Assembly: GCA_011389735.1 (NCBI GenBank)
Contig: JAABTS010000030.1
Coordinates: forward strand, 1 to 43,069
Reading direction: 5' to 3'
Source of the DNA: Desulfobacteraceae bacterium
GTDB lineage: Bacteria > Desulfobacterota > Desulfobacteria > Desulfobacterales > JAABTS01
DNA length: 43,069 nucleotides
Below the pieces are notes generated by a model. That model searched no databases, was not told the DNA's origin, and saw nothing but the letters and a program-made list of their open reading frames with translations. Numbering within the stretch: the first letter of the stretch is position 1; the number at the start of each line of letters is the position of its first letter. A program made the translations under genes and the position numbers. Below are positions 26,898-33,358 of this stretch, piece by piece.

Positions 26898-27011
26898 GTA
26901 TTTAGCGGCTGAACGAAAACCTCCTATCGCTCCCAGGGGATTTACAATCACAGCCTGCCACGATAGGCGACACGCGGGTTACAAACCCGCTCAGAGCCGT
27001 ATTTTGAGACT
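26898..27011 (-). repeat. Family A dispersed repeat, copy 3
   Basis: Reverse orientation relative to copies 1 and 2. It has the same blocks: GGCTGAACGAAAACC, CGCTCCCAGGGG, GCCTGCCACGA and the hairpin GCGGGTTACAAACCCGC. It lies just upstream of flhA, so it may sit in or next to its leader or promoter region. Confidence 0.75.
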
Positions 27012-27052
27012 TTTTGTTCACGCGCTATTTAAAAAAAAGACCAATACTTGGT

Positions 27053-27219
27053 GGGCTTGGTTCTATCTTCGCCCATTTTCATTTATCGGGATCGGTATCG
27101 GGATCGGTATCGGTATCGGGATCGAAACTGAATCCTTCGATAACGATCCCGATCCCGATTTGGATTCAAAAACTTCAAGCCCAATCACTAAACTGATGGC
27201 CGAAGTTAGAACCAATCCC
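27053..27219 (+). repeat. Family C nested inverted repeat, copy C2
   Basis: Outer arms are GGGCTTGGTTCTATCTTCG at 27053 and GGCCGAAGTTAGAACCAA near 27198-27215. The interior holds a short-period tract of GGGATCGGTATC-type units (27086-27124) answered by CGATCCCGATCCCGAT near 27143-27158, forming an inner hairpin. The copy separates the beta-subunit gene at 27259 from flhA. Confidence 0.75.
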
Positions 27220-27258
27220 GAAATATACCTGAAAAGCCATTGTTTATCGTCAGTAGCC

Positions 27259-28389
27259 TCAGCGGGTCATAAACGTCCACAATATGCCCGCCCCGATGGC
27301 CGATCCGATAACTCCCGAAACATTCGGCGCCATCGCATGCATCAAGAGAAAATTCGTGGGATCTTCTTTTTGGCCGACCATTTGCACCACTCTTGCGGAA
27401 TCCGGAACCGCTGAAACTCCAGCCGCGCCAAGCAACGGATTGATCTTCTGTTTTAAAAACAGGTTCATGATTTTCGCAAAAATCAAACCCGATGCGGTCG
27501 CTATGGCAAAGGACAAGGCGCCGAGGATAAAAATTTTGATCGATTCCCAGGTCAGAAATCGATTCGCCTGGGTGCTGGCCCCGACGGTTAATCCCAGAAG
27601 AATCGTGACCGTATCGATAATCGACGTCCTGGCCGCCAGCGCAAGACGATCCGTAACAGTACATTCCTTTAAAAGATTTCCGAAAAAAAGCATCCCCAGT
27701 AATGGCAGGGCCGCAGGAGCCAGCAAACAGCAAAGAAGAAATCCAATGATGGGAAAGATGATTTTTTCGCGTTTCGACACCACCCTGGGTTCTTCCATTT
27801 TGATCAACCGTTCTTCGCGGGTGGTCAATAATTTCATGATCGGCGGCTGGATCACCGGAACCAGCGCCATATATGAATAAGCGGCTACGGCGATGGGGCC
27901 GATCAGATCCTTTGCGAGTTGCGCTGTCAGAAAGATTGCCGTAGGGCCGTCGGCGCCGCCGATGATTCCTATGGACGCCGCTTCATTGGGAGCGAATCCC
28001 AGGGCCAGCGCTCCCAGGAAGGTTATGAATATGCCCATTTGAGCCGCTGCTCCGAGCCACATGAGCAACGGACGCGCCAGCATGGTTGAAAAGTCCGTCA
28101 TGGCGCCGATGCCCAGGAAGATCAGGGGAGGGTAAACGCCTTGAGTGACCCCGAAATACAGATAATGAAGAACACTGTTGTCCTCATAGATTCCCAACCC
28201 CAACCCCTGAAAAACAGGTATGTTGCCGACCAGGATACCGAAACCGATGGGTACGAGCAACAAAGGTTCATAGTGTTTTACGATTCCTAGATAAATGAAC
28301 ACTAAACCGATGACCATCATGACCAGATTCCGGTAATCCATGAGGGCGAACCCGGTGTTATTGATAAAGTCCATTATGAGGTTGATCAT
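27259..28389 (-). CDS. Sodium-pump decarboxylase beta subunit (OadB/GcdB/MmdB family)
   Basis: This 376-residue polytopic membrane protein of the Na+-translocating decarboxylase beta-subunit family couples decarboxylation of a carboxybiotin to Na+ export. Conserved blocks are QGVYPPLIFLGIGAMTDFSTMLA (near 84), the Asp-containing GIIGGADGPTAIF near 144, and the C-terminal GAAGVSAVPDSARVVQ and HAMAPNVSGVIGSAIGAGI. AAGGAG lies about ten bases upstream of the ATG. The substrate (oxaloacetate, methylmalonyl-CoA or glutaconyl-CoA) cannot be told from this subunit. The carboxyltransferase and biotin carrier genes are not in the window. Confidence 0.93.
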   Translation of the reverse strand: MINLIMDFINNTGFALMDYRNLVMMVIGLVFIYLGIVKHYEPLLLVPIGFGILVGNIPVFQGLGLGIYEDNSVLHYLYFGVTQGVYPPLIFLGIGAMTDFSTMLARPLLMWLGAAAQMGIFITFLGALALGFAPNEAASIGIIGGADGPTAIFLTAQLAKDLIGPIAVAAYSYMALVPVIQPPIMKLLTTREERLIKMEEPRVVSKREKIIFPIIGFLLCCLLAPAALPLLGMLFFGNLLKECTVTDRLALAARTSIIDTVTILLGLTVGASTQANRFLTWESIKIFILGALSFAIATASGLIFAKIMNLFLKQKINPLLGAAGVSAVPDSARVVQMVGQKEDPTNFLLMHAMAPNVSGVIGSAIGAGILWTFMTR

Positions 28390-28435
28390 ATGCCTTTGTC
28401 TCCTTTCAGATATTAATTACAACCCGAATCCATTA

Positions 28436-28542
28436 TATAGTTTTCAGAAATTAAATTTTATAAGACGGCGGGCCCCGGAAAAAACACGATTCGCATATCG
28501 CGGTCCGAAAACGAAGCCGCGTTTGATTTCCGGAAGGCTATA
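28436..28542 (+). repeat. Family B palindromic repeat, copy B4
   Basis: A 107-bp copy from TATAGTTTTCAGAAATTAAA to GATTTCCGGAAGGCTATA. The core has diverged (GGCCCCGGAAAAAACACG). It lies between the OadG-like and OadB-like genes, inside the probable operon, six bases past the OadG-like stop. Confidence 0.8.
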
Positions 28543-28548
28543 CCAATG

Positions 28549-28974
28549 CTAAATCTTTTTATCCGAATTCCATCGATAATAACCTCTTCCATCTGGTATC
28601 AAATATTTATTCAACACCAGAGCGTTAATCGTGGAATAAGGCTTGAAAATTCCACAACTTCCGGATAGTTCCAAAAGTTTGGGCAATGGAAACGGTTCGC
28701 CTATGAATTGCACGAGAATCTTCGCCTGTTTCGCAGTTTCTTTGATGTCATGAGCGTTCGGCGCAGATTCGATCTTTTGTTCCGTTTGCAGCCGAGGCTT
28801 CCATTTATTGGAAACCTGTTCCATCAGACGCCGCCTGTCTTCCCACATCTGTAAGATTTTGTGGAGCTGTGAAATCGCCAGAGAAAGCAGCACCAAACCA
28901 GTGAATACGATCGTTACCCCGACAACCGCAATCGCCCATCCGTTGGCCGCTGAAATTGCATCTAATCCCGTCAA
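28549..28974 (-). CDS. OadG-like gamma subunit of a sodium-pump decarboxylase, with extended C-terminus
   Basis: The N-terminal 45 residues form one membrane helix of OadG type (ANGWAIAVVGVTIVFTGLVLLSLAISQLHKIL), followed by a charged hinge. The C-terminal 60 residues (LVQFIGEPFPLPKLLELSGSCGIFKPYSTINALVLNKYL) are not recognised. I chose TTG 28974, because AAGGAGGT lies five bases upstream. A longer frame to 29004 would translate through that ribosome binding site. This gamma subunit anchors the complex in related pumps. It precedes the beta-subunit gene in the same direction. Confidence 0.8.
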   Translation of the reverse strand: MTGLDAISAANGWAIAVVGVTIVFTGLVLLSLAISQLHKILQMWEDRRRLMEQVSNKWKPRLQTEQKIESAPNAHDIKETAKQAKILVQFIGEPFPLPKLLELSGSCGIFKPYSTINALVLNKYLIPDGRGYYRWNSDKKI

Positions 28975-29019
28975 TGATACCTCCTTTCGCTCTTCCGCCA
29001 ACAATAGCGGGCCGGCGGG

Positions 29020-29472
29020 TTATTCCGTTAATTTTTGTTCAGACCCTGTTAATTCGCCTTTCATAAACGGCATCCGCTCTTCGATGATCCGATTGATTCT
29101 TTTCATGACTTTATCGCACAGGCCGGAATCGCTCTGGATAAGTTCATAGAAACGATTTCCCGGCATTTCAACGACTTCGCCATCGGTAAGCGCAACAGCC
29201 GTGCCTTTATAGGTAAACGGCGTCACCAGCGTGGACCATCCCATGACAGTCCCGGGTTCATGGATCGTAAACGCACGCTCGCCCTCGAATTCAATCATGA
29301 AATTACCCTTGATAACAACATAAAAGGTTCTGGCCGGTTTGTCTTTTTGAGTCAAAATTTCGCCTTCGGTTACGCTCATCGGCGACATCAGTTCAGCCAC
29401 TTTTTTCAATTCGTCGGCGTCAAGTTCTCGAAAAACATTAAAGCCTTCGATCAGTTTAGCGTCAATGGTCAT
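29020..29472 (-). CDS. Cyclic nucleotide-binding domain protein, no DNA-binding domain
   Basis: This 150-residue protein is essentially a single cNMP-binding/CAP-effector beta-barrel. FRELDADELKKVAELM forms the start, EGEILTQKDKPARTFYVVIKGNFMIEF the barrel, and HEPGTVMGWSTLV the region of the phosphate-binding cassette. The usual cassette arginine/serine pair is not clear, so ligand binding is uncertain. No helix-turn-helix follows. It starts the minus-strand group with the decarboxylase gamma and beta subunits, which suggests a sensor or regulatory partner for that pump. GAGGGG precedes the ATG. Confidence 0.8.
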   Translation of the reverse strand: MTIDAKLIEGFNVFRELDADELKKVAELMSPMSVTEGEILTQKDKPARTFYVVIKGNFMIEFEGERAFTIHEPGTVMGWSTLVTPFTYKGTAVALTDGEVVEMPGNRFYELIQSDSGLCDKVMKRINRIIEERMPFMKGELTGSEQKLTE

Positions 29473-29595
29473 TTTAAGCCCCTCTCAATATGGAATTTCG
29501 ATCTTTTTTCAATATGTTATAGAAACCGATGCAGAGCCGGCGGGCAATTGAAAAGTAATCGTCCGCTACGGAAATGGATAGCGCTTTGACGACGC

Positions 29596-29625
29596 TATAT
29601 ATATTCGAGATCAAAGGGATGTCAA
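29596..29625 (-). promoter_or_regulatory. Sigma-70-type promoter of the cNMP/decarboxylase group
   Basis: On the minus strand TTGACA (29620-29625) is followed by an alternating TATATATA run. TATATA falls at 29598-29603 (16-base spacer) or 29596-29601 (18-base spacer). It lies about 125 bases upstream of the cNMP gene start and points toward it. Confidence 0.6.
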
Positions 29626-30078
29626 ATAAAAATTAAAATTTTTCATAGCCGGCGGTAATTAATCGATTTGAAAACGGCGCTTGCGGCTCTTTCAAAAAAA
29701 TGGCGCAATAATGTCAAAATTTGTTCCCTGCTTCAAGAGCTGATGATCTTTTTGATGTTATTTGTTTTGATACTGAAAAGCGATTTACAATAAATACAGA
29801 TTGATAAATAAATCGTCAGGTTGGCGGGACCGCTCAGGATTTCAGCTTGAAACAACATCCTTTCAAAAATTACGCCCCCCGAAAACCTCCATCTATATTT
29901 TAAATACAGGAAAAATACGCCATATATTAAATTTTGATTAAACAAGGCACATTTATTGCAGCGCTAAACTATTCAGCCTTTTTTGCGGTTTTTTCGAAAT
30001 CAATTTATGAAAACCTGTAGAACCGACCTTGAAAGTGCAACACCGGGTTCAACAGGGATTCGGATCGAAAAGGTTTTG
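29626..30078 (+). other. AT-rich gene-free stretch
   Basis: No credible gene. A 70-codon minus-strand frame at 29733-29945 lacks a ribosome binding site and familiar features. A perfect 13-base inverted repeat, TGAAAACCTGTAG at 30008-30020 and CTACAGGTTTTCA at 30079-30091, brackets the right end and runs into family B copy B5. Confidence 0.5.
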
Positions 30079-30231
30079 CTACAGGTTTTCAGAAATTAAA
30101 CTTCACAAGGCGGCAGGCCTGGTATTGTTGCATGTTGAGTTAAATGTTGAATGTTGTCAGCATTTTAGCATAATACAATCCATATGTCCCAGGCCGACAA
30201 CGCAGTGAGTATTAATTTTTGGAAGATTATA
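30079..30231 (+). repeat. Family B palindromic repeat, copy B5, with loop insert
   Basis: The left arm is GGTTTTCAGAAATTAAACTT and AAGGCGGCAGGCC; the right arm is CCCAGGCCGACAACGCAGTG ending GGAAGATTATA. The loop has about 45 extra bases with TTGAATGTTG-type units and a CAGCATTTTAGCAT stretch, like copies B2, B9 and B11 but shorter. Confidence 0.75.
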
Positions 30232-30265
30232 TTTATGGGAACAGGCCGGTGGGGGGTTACAGGTC

Positions 30266-31036
30266 ATGACAATGGTGTTTCAGAGCGGGCCGGCGACAAA
30301 AGTGGAACGTAAATATTACGGGCACATTTTGCACGGCAATTACAGTGAAAGGTTAAAAACTCATATTGCGGAATGTTTCAATCGTTTTTTCGCGTTTGAA
30401 CTTGCCGGTAATCCTGCGATTCCCTACATTTCCGCGTGGCATGCGGAAGAAAGGCGTATCTGGTATGAATTTATCAGTAAGAATTTGCTGGAACTCTTTA
30501 ATTGCGAACATTCGGACGTATCGGAAATATTCAGAAACAGTATTATCGACCATCGGATTTATAAGTCCGGAGGTTTGAACGCCGGAGTGATCAAGGAGGT
30601 CATCACGGGGCGCCGCCTGAACCATGTAAGAGACGAATTGCGTCAGGAGACTGAAAAATCGGGGGTTATCGAAGCGGTTTATAAAATCCGGGCGCCCAAA
30701 AAGAAAATCATCTGGGTCAAGGATCAAGCCACTGTTTCGATCTTTCATGAAGATCGGATTTATTTGTGTTCCGGTTGTTTGACCGTGGTGACCAATGAGA
30801 TCGAAGCCGAAGAAGAAAGGGAGCGGCTGATCGCCAACCTGAAAGAAGCGCTGACAAAAGTGAAGACCTTGAGCGGATTGATCCCCATATGCGCATCATG
30901 TAAAAAAATCAGGGACGATAAGGGGTTTTGGAAACAGGTGGAGATTTACATCAGTGAACATTCGGACGCTGATTTCAGCCACGGTATTTGTCCTGATTGT
31001 TATGAAAAGGCGACCCGATCCATTCGCAGGCCATAA
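30266..31036 (+). CDS. PAS-like signalling protein ending in a Cys4 motif
   Basis: This 256-residue protein has a PAS-like central region (about 50-180; IWYEFISKNLLELFNCEHSDVSEIF, IIWVKDQATVSIFHEDRIYLCSGCLTVVT), then a short coiled coil (180-200). The C-terminal block has Cys209-x2-Cys212 and Cys242-x2-Cys245 (LIPICASCKKIRDDKG, FSHGICPDC). This block is common at the ends of deltaproteobacterial PAS proteins, kinases and response regulators. No kinase, cyclase or HTH output domain is present, so it may be a sensor that acts by partner binding. The start has only a G-rich stretch upstream (GGTGGGGGG at 30249-30257). Confidence 0.7.
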   Translation: MTMVFQSGPATKVERKYYGHILHGNYSERLKTHIAECFNRFFAFELAGNPAIPYISAWHAEERRIWYEFISKNLLELFNCEHSDVSEIFRNSIIDHRIYKSGGLNAGVIKEVITGRRLNHVRDELRQETEKSGVIEAVYKIRAPKKKIIWVKDQATVSIFHEDRIYLCSGCLTVVTNEIEAEEERERLIANLKEALTKVKTLSGLIPICASCKKIRDDKGFWKQVEIYISEHSDADFSHGICPDCYEKATRSIRRP

Positions 31037-31059
31037 AAAACGAATCGCCCTCGGTTGTG

Positions 31060-32121
31060 TCAGGATTGAGCGTCGGCTATCGCCACTTCTTCAAATGTTT
31101 TGATATCGCTTAAAATTCGAGTCGCCATATCGATCAGCTCCATCGCCATGGCTGCGCCAGTGCCTTCTCCGAGACGGAATTGCAGATCAAGCAACGGTTC
31201 CTGGCCAAGGTGCTTTAACATATAAGCGTGTCCGGCTTCTACGGATCGATGGCCCGAGAAGAGATAGCGGTTGGCGTCCGGACAAAGTTCACAGGCGATA
31301 AGCGCTCCCGCTGTTGCAATCAACCCGTCGCAAACCACCGGAATTTTCCTGTGCGCCGCGCCGATAATCAATCCTGCGATTCCGCCGATTTCAAACCCTC
31401 CGACCTTGGCTAGGACGTCAAGGGGGTTTTTGGGATCGGGCCGGTGCAGCGCCAGCGCTTTTTCAATCACTTTCGCTTTTTTTTTCACCCCTTCATCGTC
31501 AAGCCCTGTCCCTTTGCCGGTCAGCACGGACGGCGGCAATCCGGAAAACGCCGCAATGATCGCCGATGACGGGGATGTGTTGCCGATCCCCATGTCTCCG
31601 GTTCCTAGAAGGTGAACTGGCGATTTTTGATTCAGTTCGTCGACGATTTCAATTCCCGCCTCGATGCTCCGAACAGCCTCATCATAGGTCATGGCGGGTT
31701 CTTCGGCGAAATTCGACGTACCCTTTCGAACCTTTTTATGAAAGATCGGTAAATCCGGTTCAAAGTCCCAATCCACGCCCATATCCGCTACCAGCACCTC
31801 GGCGCCGGCGTGACGGGCCATCACGTTGATGGACGCTCCGCCGGCGACGAAGTTGTAAACCATTTGGCGGGTAACGTCCGAAGGGAACAGGCTGACGCCT
31901 TCCCGGCAAACGCCGTGGTCGCCTGCGCAGGTGACAATGACTTTACGTTTCAGCCGCACGTCAATCGTTCCACATATAGACGCCAATCTTGCCGCCACAT
32001 TTTCCAGAAGCCCGAGGCTGCCGGCGGGCCGGGCTTGATTTCTAAGACGTTCCCGGGACGCCCGGAGCGTTTCCCGGTCTGTCGGGGGGATTTCTTTCAC
32101 TATTCGTTCTAATAAATTCAT
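31060..32121 (-). CDS. cobT: Nicotinate-nucleotide--dimethylbenzimidazole phosphoribosyltransferase CobT
   Basis: This 353-residue enzyme makes alpha-ribazole phosphate for the lower ligand of cobalamin. Visible features are ARPAGSLGLLENVAARLASI near residue 30, VTCAGDHGVCREGVS near 65, GDMGIGNTSPSSAI near 175, and the C-terminal LQFRLGEGTGAAMAMEL with the catalytic glutamate near residue 320. AAAGG lies seven bases upstream of the ATG. Other cobalamin genes are not in the window. The radical SAM protein after ftsZ has a B12-binding-type domain, but no functional link is shown. Confidence 0.96.
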   Translation of the reverse strand: MNLLERIVKEIPPTDRETLRASRERLRNQARPAGSLGLLENVAARLASICGTIDVRLKRKVIVTCAGDHGVCREGVSLFPSDVTRQMVYNFVAGGASINVMARHAGAEVLVADMGVDWDFEPDLPIFHKKVRKGTSNFAEEPAMTYDEAVRSIEAGIEIVDELNQKSPVHLLGTGDMGIGNTSPSSAIIAAFSGLPPSVLTGKGTGLDDEGVKKKAKVIEKALALHRPDPKNPLDVLAKVGGFEIGGIAGLIIGAAHRKIPVVCDGLIATAGALIACELCPDANRYLFSGHRSVEAGHAYMLKHLGQEPLLDLQFRLGEGTGAAMAMELIDMATRILSDIKTFEEVAIADAQS

Positions 32122-32147
32122 CCGGTCGCCTTTCAGGATTGTTTAGA

Positions 32148-32252
32148 TATAGCTTTTCAGGAATTAAATTTCACAAGGCGGCAGGCCCGGGATAATACTA
32201 TTCGTATATCCCAGGCAGACGGCACATTAAAATTAATATGTGAAAAGCTATA
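32148..32252 (+). repeat. Family B palindromic repeat, copy B6
   Basis: A 105-bp copy from TATAGCTTTTCAGGAATTAA to GTGAAAAGCTATA. It has well-preserved left and core blocks (AAGGCGGCAGGCCCGGGATA, ATTCGTATATCCCAGGC) and a diverged right arm. It lies 26 bases upstream of cobT. Confidence 0.8.
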
Positions 32253-32287
32253 GATTTCAGTAGTATAAAGGAGGGCGATATCAACGA

Positions 32288-32965
32288 CTATTCGCCGGCG
32301 ACATCTTTTCCGCAATGTTTACATACTTTGGCCCGGCTTTTAATGATTTCAGCGCAAAAAGGACATTCGCGGGTAAAAAAACGTTCATGGATTTTTTTTA
32401 TCGCTGTTTCTACGGCTTCCGTCAGTTTCGGCTGGCCGAAATTATAGTTCCTCAAAGCGTCGATTGCTTCCAACTGTCCAATATCTCCTATCATTTCAGC
32501 CGCTTTTAAACGAACCCGCACCGGTTCGGTGGGATCGATGAGCATGCGGGCGACGGTCACGCCGTCTTTGTTGACGTAACAGTCCGCCAGAACGGAAAAT
32601 CCCTTTTTGATATTTTCCTTGAGCGCTTCCTGCTGCAAGGCCACCTCATTGTCGATGATCTGGCCCTGGCCGCCCACTGGACTGAAAACCGGCAAAAATT
32701 CAAAATTCCTTTTGTCCGGATAACACATGCAGCGATACGATGCATTATGCCCATAGTTTTCCTGAATATTTTTCCATCCCTGTTTATAAGGAGGGCATTC
32801 ATCGTTGAAGCAGACGAACAGATAGGGAGAACCCCAGCCCAGTCCGTCGCTGAAAGTCATCGGCGGAACTTCCCAAATACTCATTTCGTTTCCGCAATGA
32901 GGACACCGGGGCTTTTCAGCCGTCATCATTTTTTCAAAAACTTGCTCTCTGGTTTCAAAGACCAT
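32288..32965 (-). CDS. Zinc-ribbon and HEAT-like repeat protein
   Basis: This 225-residue protein starts at the ATG with GGAGGT just upstream (MVFETREQVFEKMM). A longer frame to 33037 would run through that site toward a family C repeat. The N-terminal zinc ribbon reads RCPHCGNEMSIWE with a second Cys pair in FVCFNDECPPYKQGW. A middle block looks like one or two HEAT-type helix pairs (MLIDPTEPVRVRLKAAEMIGDIGQLEAIDALRNY). The C-terminal zinc ribbon reads ECPFCAEIIKSRAKVCKHCGKDV. Function unknown; scaffold or adaptor is a reasonable guess. Confidence 0.75.
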   Translation of the reverse strand: MVFETREQVFEKMMTAEKPRCPHCGNEMSIWEVPPMTFSDGLGWGSPYLFVCFNDECPPYKQGWKNIQENYGHNASYRCMCYPDKRNFEFLPVFSPVGGQGQIIDNEVALQQEALKENIKKGFSVLADCYVNKDGVTVARMLIDPTEPVRVRLKAAEMIGDIGQLEAIDALRNYNFGQPKLTEAVETAIKKIHERFFTRECPFCAEIIKSRAKVCKHCGKDVAGE

Positions 32966-33013
32966 GATTACCTCCGATATTTCTCCGGCTAAGCCGGTTT
33001 GATTGTCAAAATA

Positions 33014-33167
33014 GGGGTTGGTTCGAAAACCGGCCAATTATGTTTTTGGATACTACCACGAAATACACGAAAATACACGAAAATACACGAAAATATTGAC
33101 AATTTTTTTTGGTGTGTTTCGTTTATTTCGTGGTTTTATTAAAATGGCCGAAATTAGAACCAAGCCC
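33014..33167 (+). repeat. Family C nested inverted repeat, copy C3
   Basis: Outer arms are GGGGTTGGTTCGAAAACCGG at 33014 and ATGGCCGAAATTAGAACCAA near 33144-33163. The interior is a different palindrome: CCACGAAATACACG followed by three AAAATACACG-type 10-base units on the left, and GTTTATTTCGTGG on the right. Confidence 0.75.
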
Positions 33168-33358
33168 GTCAAAATACATGCTTTCTGATGGGATTTTTTG
33201 TAATTCCAACCCAATCGAAAGGTTACAGTCGTAAAGAGCAAGCTAAATACCGGATAATGGTTTGTCAACATAAACCGGTGTTCGGTCTATGCGTTGATTC
33301 TGAGCCGCGGTCCCGGCGGGTTCAAAAAGTTCGCCTGGCCGGTTTTTGCGGAATCGAT
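33168..33358 (+). other. Short gene-free stretch downstream of the CsgG-like gene
   Basis: About 190 bp between repeat C3 and the end of the minus-strand CsgG-like gene. I see no gene, repeat or clear terminator in it. Confidence 0.4.

Noticed and set aside
26494-27414. 306-codon + frame across the flhA start region and repeats
   Set aside because: It is antisense to flhA, then crosses repeats A3 and C2 and enters the antisense of the beta-subunit gene; low-complexity Gly-Ile tracts come from the GGGATCGG repeats.
28975-29004. N-terminal extension of the OadG-like protein
   Set aside because: It includes the AAGGAGGT that serves the TTG at 28974.
29733-29945. 70-codon minus-strand frame
   Set aside because: AT-rich, no ribosome binding site, no recognisable features; treated as spacer.
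32966-33037. N-terminal extension of the zinc-ribbon/HEAT protein
   Set aside because: It would translate through the GGAGGT site of the internal ATG and into the family C3 flank.
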